Position numbers and translations under genes: made by a program. From Desulfobacterales bacterium (GTDB lineage Bacteria > Desulfobacterota > Desulfobacteria > Desulfobacterales > UBA2174_A): a stretch of 22,735 bases of DNA. Below the pieces are notes generated by a model. That model made no database searches. It worked only from the letters and a program-made list of their open reading frames with translations, and was not told where the DNA came from. Positions 1-6,574 of the stretch are shown in pieces (positions within the stretch are counted from its first letter, which is position 1; every line of letters starts with the position of its first letter). The DNA is taken from assembly GCA_025454075.1 (NCBI GenBank), contig JALOPD010000094.1, positions 1 through 22,735 of the forward strand. Direction: 5' to 3'.

Positions 1-174
1 AAGGAGGAAAACTTCTATCGGCGGGAGATGTCCTACGGGAAGTTCGTACGCTCCTTCAGCCTGCCTGTCGACGTCGACGCGGACCAGATCAAGGCGGAGT
101 TCCAAAACGGCCTTCTCACGGTTGAAGTCCCGAAGCCCGAGGAGCACAAGCCGAAGCAGATCAAAGTCAACTAA
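1..174 (+). CDS. Hsp20/alpha-crystallin small heat-shock protein, C-terminal part
   Basis: Frame 1 is open from the window edge to TAA at 172-174 and gives 57 residues; the N-terminal part lies outside the window. The visible part reads FYRREMSYGKFVRSFSLP, then an A-x-F-x-N-G-L-L-x-V-x-V-P strand, which is the classic end of the alpha-crystallin domain. It closes with a short tail ending I-K-V, the I-x-I/V motif that small heat-shock proteins use for oligomer assembly. The family consists of ATP-independent cytoplasmic holdases that bind unfolding proteins. A strong palindrome follows 16 bases after the stop and probably ends the transcript. The family call is safe; nothing can be said about its start or promoter. 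Confidence 0.93.
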   Translation, partial: KEENFYRREMSYGKFVRSFSLPVDVDADQIKAEFQNGLLTVEVPKPEEHKPKQIKVN

Positions 175-189
175 ACCCTCAATTCGATC

Positions 190-223
190 AAATGACAAGG
201 GCCCGGACGGGCCCTTGTCATTT
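190..223. terminator. Perfect palindrome between convergent hsp20 and mtgA, likely bidirectional terminator
   Basis: A 16-base arm at 190-205 (AAATGACAAGGGCCCG) is perfectly repeated in inverted form at 208-223. The hairpin is GC-rich in the middle with A/T at both feet, so each strand has a short T run at its 3' foot. It sits between two converging genes and includes the mtgA stop codon at 218-220. Confidence 0.7.
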
Positions 224-952
224 GAACCGTATGGCGACCTGCTGGTACTGATCGGAGCTGATGTGGCCGGTCTTGCGCAGCGTCGACAAGAGCCAGCCCG
301 CCCTCCATTTAAGCCAGCGGCTGTTGCGGGTAGGACTTTCAACGAGGGGCTTCGGAATGACTGCGGTCAGCCGCACGATCTCCTCCAGGTTCAGTTGGCC
401 GATGCTTTTGCCGAAGTAATGGCGCGCGGCCGCCTCCACGCCGAAAATACCGGGACCGAACTCGATCACGTTCAAATACAGATGAAAAATCCGGTTCTTC
501 GTGAGATCCTCTTCGAGGCGCACGGCCAGGAAATATTCCTTAAGCTTGCGGATGAGGCTTTTTTCCGTTGAGAGGTAGAGGTTCTTGGCCAGCTGCTGGG
601 TGATGGTGCTCGCCCCCCTGGCCCAGCGAAGCTGTTCCAGGTTTTTCTTAACGGCCTCGTTCATCTCCTCGTAGTCGATGCCCTCATGCTCGTAGAAGCG
701 CGCATCCTCCGCCAAACGCACCGCTTCCCTCAGCAGGAGCGGGATACCGTCGAATCCGACCCATGTCTGACGCACCTTGAACTCCCTGCCTGCTTGCTGG
801 GCTTCCCGCTGACGCTGTTCGATCAGGGCGGTGGCCTTGGGGTTCTGGGATTTCAGATGGCTCACGTTCGGCAGGGAGAGATAGATGTAAATAACGCCGG
901 CTCCGCCCGCGGCGAGGCACGTCAAGAGAAGGATCAGGATGAGTTTTTTCAA
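218..952 (-). CDS. mtgA: Monofunctional biosynthetic peptidoglycan transglycosylase MtgA
   Basis: A GT51 glycosyltransferase that polymerises lipid II into glycan strands at the outer face of the inner membrane. At 244 aa it has the usual MtgA length and no transpeptidase domain. Residues 1-28 form one membrane anchor. The catalytic motif EDARFYEHEG (Glu82) is followed by GASTITQQLAKNLYL (about 113-127) and NVIEFGPGIFGVEAAARHYF (about 161-180), the standard order of GT51 motifs. The start codon is TTG at 952, chosen because GGAG lies seven bases upstream and the anchor begins immediately (MKKLILILLL). A sigma-70-like promoter lies about 70 bases upstream. It is transcribed alone, converging on hsp20. 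Confidence 0.95.
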   Translation of the reverse strand: MKKLILILLLTCLAAGGAGVIYIYLSLPNVSHLKSQNPKATALIEQRQREAQQAGREFKVRQTWVGFDGIPLLLREAVRLAEDARFYEHEGIDYEEMNEAVKKNLEQLRWARGASTITQQLAKNLYLSTEKSLIRKLKEYFLAVRLEEDLTKNRIFHLYLNVIEFGPGIFGVEAAARHYFGKSIGQLNLEEIVRLTAVIPKPLVESPTRNSRWLKWRAGWLLSTLRKTGHISSDQYQQVAIRFK

Positions 953-1020
953 TACAAGGCTCCGCCGGCCCAGGGGCCAAAACGATTCCAGCTCACGTCC
1001 CGGAAAAAATTCCTCGACCG

Positions 1021-1049
1021 AGAATAGAAAAAGGCGGCGCCGGAGTCAA
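1021..1049 (-). promoter_or_regulatory. Sigma-70-type promoter for mtgA
   Basis: On the minus strand a TTGACT -35 box (1044-1049) and TATTCT -10 box (1021-1026) are separated by exactly 17 bases. The matches to consensus are 5/6 and 4/6. It points at mtgA, with a leader of roughly 60 bases. Confidence 0.5.
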
Positions 1050-1112
1050 TCGGCGCTGCCTTCCTGCAGCCTTCATAAATTTCGCGTATCCAATTTTCAC
1101 GGTTGGCGACAT

Positions 1113-1140
1113 TTTACAAATTGAAAATACGCATTATTAT
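1113..1140 (+). promoter_or_regulatory. Sigma-70-type promoter for sppA
   Basis: A TTTACA -35 box (1113-1118) and TATTAT -10 box (1135-1140) are 16 bases apart in an AT-rich stretch about 75 bases upstream of the sppA start. Both boxes match consensus 5/6. Confidence 0.55.
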
Positions 1141-1215
1141 TTGCCGTCATAAACTGTCTGTCTCATTTGGAAATCCAATTTCAGCAAGGTTGGGTAAAAA
1201 TTTGTTTTCAAACCG

Positions 1216-3063
1216 ATGAAAAAACTCATCAAACTTTTCGGGCGAGTCATATCAGTCGGGTGGAACGCCTTGACATTCTTTCGCCGGCTGGTTGCCAATA
1301 TTGCCTTCATAGCAATAGTTGTGTTTCTGCTTTCGCTCGCATTCGGAGAAAAAAGCGTCAAAATACCGGAAAGCGCCGTTCTGGTTCTATCGCCTGCCGG
1401 CGTCATCGTGGAGCAGCGCTCGGAGAGCCTGCTGACCAGTGAGCTGCTGGGGGAAGACGTTACGGCTGAAACGGTGTTGAAGGACATTGTCGATGCTCTC
1501 GACCATGCCGGGAAAGACCCCCGGATTAGGGGGGTTTTGCTGGACCTGAGCAAGCTTCAGGGCGCCGGGTTCAGCAAACTTCAGGACATCGGCACGGCGT
1601 TGAAGCGCTTCCGCGAGTCCGGGAAACCCGTGATTGCGGCTTCGGATATTTTCAGGCAGCGCAATTACTATCTCGCCGCCCATGCCGACCGGGTGTATCT
1701 GAACCCCATGGGCGGGGTGCTGCTGACCGGCTTCGGCATCTATCAAAACTACTACAAATCGGCTCTGGACAAGCTCCAGATTCAATTTCACGTCTTCAGG
1801 GTCGGCAGTTACAAATCAGCTCTGGAACCGTTCATGCGCGATGACATGTCGGACTTCGACCGTTCGGCCAACTCCGCGCTGCTGGACGTGTTGTGGGCTT
1901 CCTACAAAAACGACGTTGCCGCCCAGCGCCGGATCGACCCGGCCTCGATCGACGATTATGTCAACCATTTTCCGATCCGGCTGGCGGCTGTGCGGGGGGA
2001 GGCGGCCCAGTTGGCGCTCTCCTTCGGCCTGGTCGATGAACTCAAGACAACGGACCAGCTGCGGGACGAATTGATCGAACTGGCCGGACAAGACCGATCC
2101 AAGCGCAGCTACAACCAGGTTCGGTTCGACGAATACCTGAAATCCATCCGCTCGTCCTCACCCAAAATCGGTGAAGGGGAGCCAAAGGTGGACGTGATCG
2201 TTGCCCAGGGTGTCATTCTGGAAGGAAGCCAGCCGGCGGGGCGGATCGGTGGTGCTTCTCTTTCGGCTTTGATCCATCAGGCCTGGAAGAATGACGCAAC
2301 GCGCGCCATCGTGCTTCGCATCGACAGCCCCGGGGGCAGCGCGTTCGCATCAGACGCCATCCGGCGCGAGCTGGAGCTCGCCCGGCGGGCCGGGAAGCCG
2401 GTTGTGGTGTCCATGGGGTCCGTGGCCGCCTCCGGCGGCTACTGGATCGCCAGCGGCGCCGATGAAATCTGGGCCGCGCCTACCACGATCACCGGCTCCA
2501 TCGGTATCTTCAGCGCGTTTCCGACGTTCGAGCGCAGCCTGCAGGCCTTGGGGATCTCCAACGACGGGGTGGGCACCACCCGGCTCGCGGATGCCTTCAA
2601 CCCGAACCGGCCCATGAACCGCTTGATGGCGGATGCCATGAATCAATTCATGGAGCAGGGCTACAGCACTTTCATTGCCCGGGTGGCGGAGGGGCGCAAC
2701 ATGACGCCTGAAGCCGTCCGGATGGTCGCCGAAGGGCGGGTGTGGGCCGGTCAAAGCGCGCTCGAGAAGGGGCTGATCGACCGCCTCGGCGGGTTGGAGG
2801 CCGCCATCGTATCGGCGGCCAATAGGGCGGGACTTGAAACGTATGCGGTCGATTATCCCCAGCAGCCCCTCACGCGCCGCGAACGGCTTCTGAAAGAGCT
2901 GAACGAGTTCTTCACGAGGATCATCGTCAGAGCCCTGGGGGCTGTAGCGCCCGAGCAGGCTGTCGTGATGAAGGTGCTGGCCGGCACCGCGTTCGACGAC
3001 CTGCTGAAGCTGAACGACCCCCAAGGTCTTTATGCCTTTTGCCTTGACTGCGGCGGAATTTGA
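1216..3063 (+). CDS. sppA: Signal peptide peptidase SppA, long (67K) form
   Basis: A membrane-bound S49 serine protease that degrades cleaved signal peptides. At 615 aa it is the long, two-domain form. A single N-terminal membrane segment covers about residues 25-45. The N-terminal S49 repeat holds the general-base lysine in VGSYK (Lys200) followed by SALEPFMRDDMSD. The C-terminal repeat holds the nucleophile in SMGSVAASGGYW (Ser406), after RIDSPGGSAFASD. This Ser/Lys dyad split across the two repeats is the established arrangement of the E. coli enzyme. The start at 1216 gives the basic MKKLIKLFGR leader; no clear Shine-Dalgarno is seen. A small winged-helix-like gene follows 90 bases later on the same strand. 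Confidence 0.96.
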   Translation: MKKLIKLFGRVISVGWNALTFFRRLVANIAFIAIVVFLLSLAFGEKSVKIPESAVLVLSPAGVIVEQRSESLLTSELLGEDVTAETVLKDIVDALDHAGKDPRIRGVLLDLSKLQGAGFSKLQDIGTALKRFRESGKPVIAASDIFRQRNYYLAAHADRVYLNPMGGVLLTGFGIYQNYYKSALDKLQIQFHVFRVGSYKSALEPFMRDDMSDFDRSANSALLDVLWASYKNDVAAQRRIDPASIDDYVNHFPIRLAAVRGEAAQLALSFGLVDELKTTDQLRDELIELAGQDRSKRSYNQVRFDEYLKSIRSSSPKIGEGEPKVDVIVAQGVILEGSQPAGRIGGASLSALIHQAWKNDATRAIVLRIDSPGGSAFASDAIRRELELARRAGKPVVVSMGSVAASGGYWIASGADEIWAAPTTITGSIGIFSAFPTFERSLQALGISNDGVGTTRLADAFNPNRPMNRLMADAMNQFMEQGYSTFIARVAEGRNMTPEAVRMVAEGRVWAGQSALEKGLIDRLGGLEAAIVSAANRAGLETYAVDYPQQPLTRRERLLKELNEFFTRIIVRALGAVAPEQAVVMKVLAGTAFDDLLKLNDPQGLYAFCLDCGGI

Positions 3064-3153
3064 ACAAGATTTTGATTTTGTAACTTTTATCTGTGTTTTT
3101 AGATCATTATGGGCGACAATCACTTTACCTTTGTGTTGTTGGAGGAAGAGCGA

Positions 3154-3474
3154 ATGAGGGAAAAAAAGGCGATAAAGCGCGATATACTGGACAAGTTCAG
3201 GACGCTCAGCGCGGAGAAGAACGACATGCTGCCGCCCCATTGGCTTGAGCTGGTCTACTTTAAAGGGCTCAACGCCGAGGAGAAGAAAATTTTCAAAAAG
3301 GCGATCCAAGAGCTCGTCTCCGTGGGGATCGTGGAAAATGTGGAAGGACCGAGCCTGAACCTCAGGCTCACGCAGAAAGGTGAGAACCTGATTTATTCAA
3401 GAGAGTCTGAGCGGGGAGGCCCGGAGGGCGGCCAAAGCAGCTCGATGTTTCAGTTTACGGGCTCCGAAGTTTAG
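3154..3474 (+). CDS. Small conserved-looking protein, winged-helix-like fold, function unknown
   Basis: This 106-residue protein starts at ATG 3154, which has GGAGGA at 3141-3146. An upstream in-frame ATG at 3109 exists but lacks a ribosome-binding site. The middle (about 10-70) is a run of predicted amphipathic helices (KRDILDKFRTL, EEKKIFKKAIQELVSVG) followed by a beta-hairpin-like stretch ending LRLTQKGENLIYS. That pattern, ending in 'LTxKGxxLI', is common in winged-helix domains such as MarR/PadR relatives, but no specific family is recognised. The last 25 residues are polar and probably disordered. It follows sppA and ends at a shared terminator. DNA binding is inference. Confidence 0.7.
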   Translation: MREKKAIKRDILDKFRTLSAEKNDMLPPHWLELVYFKGLNAEEKKIFKKAIQELVSVGIVENVEGPSLNLRLTQKGENLIYSRESERGGPEGGQSSSMFQFTGSEV

Positions 3475-3490
3475 CGGCGGCCCGCACAAA

Positions 3491-3532
3491 CGCAAAAGGC
3501 GACTCGGGTCGCAAGACCGAATCGCCTTTTTT
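3491..3532. terminator. Bidirectional rho-independent terminator
   Basis: The arms CGCAAAAGGCGA (3491-3502) and TCGCCTTTTTTGCG (3522-3535) form the base of a long stem with a GCAA loop at 3511-3514. One mismatch and one bulge interrupt the upper stem. T runs lie at the 3' foot on both strands, fitting its place between the small gene at 3154 (+) and flgM (-). Confidence 0.8.
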
Positions 3533-3551
3533 GCGAATGAAGGTGCCGGCG

Positions 3552-3869
3552 CTATTTGAATAGATCGTTCAGCAAAGACTCCCGGATCATTTTGTCGGCG
3601 ATCTTGTCCGGCTTGATTTGATAGCTTCCGTTTTCGATCCGGGCCCTCAGTTCAGCCACCTTGTCCGCTCTGACATCCGGAATCGTCTGGATCTGGGATT
3701 GGGCCTCCTGGATGCGTTTGGCGGTGTCGGAAATAACCACCGTGTCCGTTTTCAGCCCCTGCTGCTCGGAGGCTTTCCCCTCCTCGACCCCCGCTTTTTG
3801 CTTGGCCTGGACTTGGGTGGAATTATAGGCATCGATTGCAGTTGCCTGATTTTTTGGTGTGATTTGCAT
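3552..3869 (-). CDS. flgM: Negative regulator of flagellin synthesis FlgM (anti-sigma-28)
   Basis: FlgM binds the flagellar sigma factor FliA (sigma-28) and holds it inactive until the hook is finished, when FlgM is exported. The protein is 105 aa, normal for the family. The N-terminal half is low-complexity and polar, as expected for an intrinsically disordered export region. The C-terminal sigma-binding part is clear: VRADKVAELRARIENGSYQI followed by KPDKIADKMIRESLLNDLF (about 66-104). The start at 3869 has AAGGAGAAGG upstream. Tandem sigma-70 and sigma-28 promoters lie directly upstream, the same dual control known for enteric flgM. No other flagellar gene is adjacent, which is unusual because flgM often sits beside flgA or flgN/flgK. 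Confidence 0.92.
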   Translation of the reverse strand: MQITPKNQATAIDAYNSTQVQAKQKAGVEEGKASEQQGLKTDTVVISDTAKRIQEAQSQIQTIPDVRADKVAELRARIENGSYQIKPDKIADKMIRESLLNDLFK

Positions 3870-3920
3870 TGACCTTCTCCTTGTTGCCGGGCCGCGGCCG
3901 CCCGCCCGGTCCGTATTGTT

Positions 3921-3949
3921 ATTTTAACAAAGCCCCTTAATAGAGTCAA
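3921..3949 (-). promoter_or_regulatory. Sigma-70 promoter of flgM (proximal)
   Basis: On the minus strand TTGACT (3944-3949) and TAAAAT (3921-3926) are separated by 17 bases, each matching consensus 5/6. The predicted start lies near 3914, about 45 bases before the flgM start codon. Confidence 0.65.
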
Positions 3950-3971
3950 ACTTCTGATCCGTTTGAAAGTA

Positions 3972-3998
3972 TTATCGGCGGCCTTTCCAGGAACTTTA
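3972..3998 (-). promoter_or_regulatory. Sigma-28 (FliA) promoter of flgM (distal)
   Basis: On the minus strand TAAAGTTC (3991-3998) is followed after 11 bases by GCCGATAA (3972-3979). The published enteric FliA consensus is TAAAGTTT-N11-GCCGATAA, so 15 of 16 positions match with exact spacing. An A tract (A9) lies just upstream of the -35 element and could act as an UP element. With flgM downstream the biological sense is direct: sigma-28 drives its own inhibitor. Confidence 0.85.
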
Positions 3999-4130
3999 GC
4001 TTTTTTTTTCATAGTTTTTTGCATTTTTCAAAAAAAAGCCATCTTGTCATCCGGCCCATTTTCCGTTAGACCGGATGCATTGACCCGGCAGCTTCATATG
4101 CCCTGTGCCGCATTTCATGAGAAGGCGGAC

Positions 4131-4637
4131 ATGAGCAATTCCTCCGGCGACCCGTACCGCAAAGCCCTGAACAGCGCCCTGCGGATCCTTGCGCGCCGCG
4201 AGCACTCGTCGGTGGAACTCGCTCAAAAACTCATGCGGCGCGGTCATGCCGAAGCCGTCGTCCAACAGGTGATCCTCGAGTGCCTGCGACTCAACTATCT
4301 GGACGATCGGCGCGTGCTGCGGCAGGTCCTGGACGGGATGCAACGCAAAGGCTTCGGCCCTCAACGCATCCGCCACGAGCTTCTGAAAAGGGGGCTGGCC
4401 GCGGACGAAAGCGATTGCGGTGCGGCGGAGTGCATGCCGCCGGAAGAAGAGCGGTCCACGGCGAGCCGGGTAGCGCTGAAAAAGTGGAAAAGCCTGCAGC
4501 AGGAACCGGAGCCGGGCAGGAGAAGACTTCGGTTGATGCGATTTTTGCGTTCCCGCGGTTTTTCGTATGCGGTTATCTATGACGTGATGGAAACGCTGGA
4601 GGGCCCGGCGAGCGAGGACCCGCCGTCTAGTAGTTGA
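4131..4637 (+). CDS. recX: Regulatory protein RecX
   Basis: RecX binds RecA filaments and restrains recombinase activity. The 168-residue protein has the family's three-helix-repeat build: ALRILARREHSSVELAQKLMRRG (helix repeat 1, about 14-36), YLDDRRVLRQVLDGMQRKGFGPQRIRHELLKRG (repeat 2, about 54-86), and a C-terminal repeat ending RLRLMRFLRSRGFSYAVIYDVME. ATG 4131 is chosen because GAAGG lies just upstream; the frame is open further upstream but that part encodes no RecX-like sequence. recA is not beside it, although recX commonly lies next to recA. It ends in an 11-base tail-to-tail overlap with the PilZ gene. Confidence 0.88.
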   Translation: MSNSSGDPYRKALNSALRILARREHSSVELAQKLMRRGHAEAVVQQVILECLRLNYLDDRRVLRQVLDGMQRKGFGPQRIRHELLKRGLAADESDCGAAECMPPEEERSTASRVALKKWKSLQQEPEPGRRRLRLMRFLRSRGFSYAVIYDVMETLEGPASEDPPSSS

Positions 4638-4947
4638 AGATGACCCGGAATTCTACCCCGACACCCTCCGAGTCCAGCCGAATGATTTCTCCCGTGGCCC
4701 TTATCATGGCCTTGGCGTGGCCCAGGGGGATGGTCATGGCGATTTCATCGCCGACGGAGAGCTTTCTGCGGGTGGCAAGAAAAACCCCTTTTGCGCTCAG
4801 GTTATGAACTCTTTCCTTGAATTCACCGTACTTGGTGAGACAATGGGCATGCAATGGCTGGTTGGCTTCGAAGAAACGGCGAAAATCCTTCCGCCGGCAG
4901 CCGTTCTCATCGCAGATCGTTTCGTCATCCGTTGTCATCGTCGGCAC
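4627..4947 (-). CDS. Small PilZ-domain protein (c-di-GMP binding)
   Basis: A 106-residue single-domain protein. Both c-di-GMP contact motifs are present: R-K-D-F-R (an RxxxR, near residue 19) and N-L-S-A-K-G-V (an N/DxSxxG, about 50-55). They are followed by the beta-barrel pattern KLSVGDEIAMTIPL, IRATGEIIRL and GVGVEFRVI. It should therefore act as a cytoplasmic c-di-GMP receptor; the partner is unknown. The start is read as GTG 4947, with GGAACGG upstream; ATG 4938 in the same frame is an alternative. The N-terminus carries two cysteines (ICDENGC). It overlaps recX tail-to-tail. Confidence 0.88.
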   Translation of the reverse strand: MPTMTTDDETICDENGCRRKDFRRFFEANQPLHAHCLTKYGEFKERVHNLSAKGVFLATRRKLSVGDEIAMTIPLGHAKAMIRATGEIIRLDSEGVGVEFRVIFNY

Positions 4948-5315
4948 ATCCGTTCCATATTTAGTTCATTTCAAACGAAGGTAAAGCAAAAAACGTGCAC
5001 GCCCGAACCGAAACAGAGCCACGAATAATTTACAATAATATTGAAGAATATTATGACTATTCTGGCAGTTGCCTCCATGAAGTTGACAGGGTTTATGTAA
5101 GAAAATACCCAATCGTCTGTTACATCAACTGCCCTTTTCCGTGCAAGAGGTGTGTGCGTGCGGGTTCTCCGATAAGGGCTTGACAAACATCCTTTCAGGG
5201 AGGCAATAGATCATCCCATGGCCGGCGCGGACGGGAATCCGGTGAGCCTGCGCACGAACAGATATGGACCCGTCAACAGCCGAAGCAAAAAACCCACAGG
5301 CGAGGAAACCGCATC
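4948..5315. other. Intergenic region of 368 bases between divergent PilZ and FAD-oxidoreductase genes
   Basis: The left two thirds are AT-rich (TAATTTACAATAATATTG around 5028-5045) and the right end is GC-rich. TTGACA hexamers occur at 5083-5088 and 5180-5185 on the plus strand, but neither has a good -10 box at 16-18 bases. A 33-codon ORF at 5218-5319 overlaps the next start codon. No convincing RNA structure was found. Confidence 0.5.
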
Positions 5316-5319
5316 ATGA
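5218..5319 (+). CDS. Possible short leader ORF overlapping the FAD oxidoreductase start
   Basis: A 33-residue reading frame starts at ATG 5218 and stops at TGA 5317-5319. The stop overlaps the next gene's ATG (5316) in an ATGA arrangement typical of translational coupling. GGGAGG lies about 12 bases before its ATG. The product (starting MAGADGNPVSLRTN) resembles nothing recognised and is hydrophilic. It may be a chance ORF. Confidence 0.25.
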   Translation: MAGADGNPVSLRTNRYGPVNSRSKKPTGEETAS

Positions 5320-6503
5320 AAATCATAGTCATCGGGGGCGGCTGGTCAGGCTGTGCGGCGGCTCTTGCTGCATCCAAGCAGGGGGCAGAGGTCGTTTTGA
5401 TCGAGCGCACCGACATGCTGTTGGGCACGGGCCTTGTCGGCGGCATCATGCGCAACAACGGACGCTTCACAGCTGCCGAGGAAATGCTTGCCATGGGCGG
5501 GGGGGAGCTCTTCGCACTTACGGATGAGAACTCACTGCACCGGCAGATCGAGTTTCCCGGCCACCGGCACGCGTCGCTGTACAACGTAGCCCGGATGGAG
5601 CCCGTGGTGCATCGCTTCCTGCTGTCCAAGGGTGTAGCCGTGCGCTGTCGAACACGGATCACGGATGTCGATGCGGCCGACGGCCGGCTCCGGGCGGTCC
5701 TTGCCCGGCAGGGCGAGGAGACGATGCGTTATGAAGGTGACGTTTTCATCGACACCACCGGAACCGCCGGCGGGCCCGCCAACTGCAACAAGTACGGCAA
5801 CGGCTGCGCCATGTGCATTCTGCGCTGCCACTCCTTCGGCGGCCGAGTGAGCGTTGCGGCCAAGGCGGGGGTCAAGGAGATGATCGGCCGCAAGGGAGAC
5901 CAGATCGGGGCCATGAGCGGCTCCTGCAAGCTGCTCAAAGAATCCCTGGATCCCCGCATCGTGGCCGACCTGGACCGCACCGGGGTGGCCGTTGTCCCGC
6001 TGCCGCCGGCCAAGCAGTTGAAAGGCAAGCTCGCGCTTAAATGCTGCCAGCAGTATGCGATCCCCGAGTTCGAACAGAACATCGTCCTGCTCAACACGGG
6101 GCACGCCAAACTCATGACCCCGTTCTTCCCGCTGGAGTTGCTGCGTGAAGTCCCGGGGTTTGAAAACGCCCGCTACGAAGACCCTTACGCCGGAGGACTG
6201 GGCAACTCCATCCGCTACATCGGCATGGCGCCGCGGGACAACGCTCTGAAAGTGGAAGGCCTCGACAACCTTTACTGCGCCGGCGAAAAGGCCGGGCTGC
6301 TCGTCGGCCACACCGAGGCCATCTGCACGGGGACCCTCGCCGGGTACAACGCCGTGAAGACCGCCCGAAGGGAAAAGCCGGTGCGACGCCATCGGCTTTG
6401 TCAGAAGCCAAATGCGCGAGGAGGGCAATCTCAGCCTCAAATACACCTTCTCAGGATCGGTGTATTTCGAACGGATGAAGGCGCGGAGCCTCTACACCAC
6501 TGA
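5316..6503 (+). CDS. FAD-dependent oxidoreductase with four-cysteine motif; 3' end frameshifted
   Basis: The protein opens with the Rossmann dinucleotide motif IVIGGGWSGCAAA (GxGxxG, residues 7-12) and an acidic end of strand 2 (LIER). A cluster C157-x6-C164-x2-C167-x3-C171 (CNKYGNGCAMCILRC) probably binds an iron-sulphur cluster, as in the FAD_oxidored group related to HdrA. A second FAD motif, GLDNLYCAGEKAGLLVGHTE followed by a TGTLAG stretch, occurs at about 315-343 and resembles the GidA/TrmFO C-terminal FAD motif. The substrate is unknown. After about residue 350 the reading frame leaves the family-like sequence; the expected C-terminus continues in the +1 frame to 6567. The start at 5316 has GAGGA ten bases upstream. 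Confidence 0.85.
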   Translation: MKIIVIGGGWSGCAAALAASKQGAEVVLIERTDMLLGTGLVGGIMRNNGRFTAAEEMLAMGGGELFALTDENSLHRQIEFPGHRHASLYNVARMEPVVHRFLLSKGVAVRCRTRITDVDAADGRLRAVLARQGEETMRYEGDVFIDTTGTAGGPANCNKYGNGCAMCILRCHSFGGRVSVAAKAGVKEMIGRKGDQIGAMSGSCKLLKESLDPRIVADLDRTGVAVVPLPPAKQLKGKLALKCCQQYAIPEFEQNIVLLNTGHAKLMTPFFPLELLREVPGFENARYEDPYAGGLGNSIRYIGMAPRDNALKVEGLDNLYCAGEKAGLLVGHTEAICTGTLAGYNAVKTARREKPVRRHRLCQKPNARGGQSQPQIHLLRIGVFRTDEGAEPLHH

Positions 6504-6567
6504 AGAAAAAACGATTCGCGAACGGGTTCACGCCGCCGGTTTCGGCGAGGTGTTTGCCGGCCGCTGA
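6370..6567 (+). pseudogene. C-terminal remainder of the FAD oxidoreductase in the +1 frame
   Basis: From about 6382 the +1 frame reads CDAIGFVRSQMREEGNLSLK, then YTFSGSVYFERMKARSLYTT, and ends VHAAGFGEVFAGR before TGA 6565-6567. This is coherent, well-folded-looking sequence, while the annotated frame over the same bases is arginine/glutamine-rich noise. The shift is equivalent to one inserted base (or two lost) and is probably in the GGGAAAA run at 6370-6376. Restored, the protein would be about 417 aa and would end eight bases before the convergent permease. A sequencing or assembly error and a real mutation are both possible. Confidence 0.7.
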
Positions 6568-6574
6568 AGCGGTG

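Noticed and set aside
4938..4963. Third sigma-28-like site (TAAA-N14-GCCGACGA, minus strand) at the small PilZ gene
   Set aside because: The -10 element overlaps the start codon, so transcription would begin inside the coding region, and the spacer and -10 match are poor.
5083..5209. TTGACA hexamers at 5083 and 5180 as promoters of the FAD oxidoreductase
   Set aside because: No acceptable -10 hexamer at 16-18 bases from either.
5228..5285. Resemblance to a cobalamin riboswitch core (GGGAATCCGGTG near 5234)
   Set aside because: The pairing CCGG partner and the later B12-box elements are missing or only loosely similar; the rest of the leader does not fold into the known architecture by eye.
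6370..6376. GGGAAAA as a programmed -1 frameshift heptamer in the FAD oxidoreductase
   Set aside because: The heptamer is not in the required phase (codons read AGG GAA AAG) and the needed shift is +1, not -1; a simple indel fits better.
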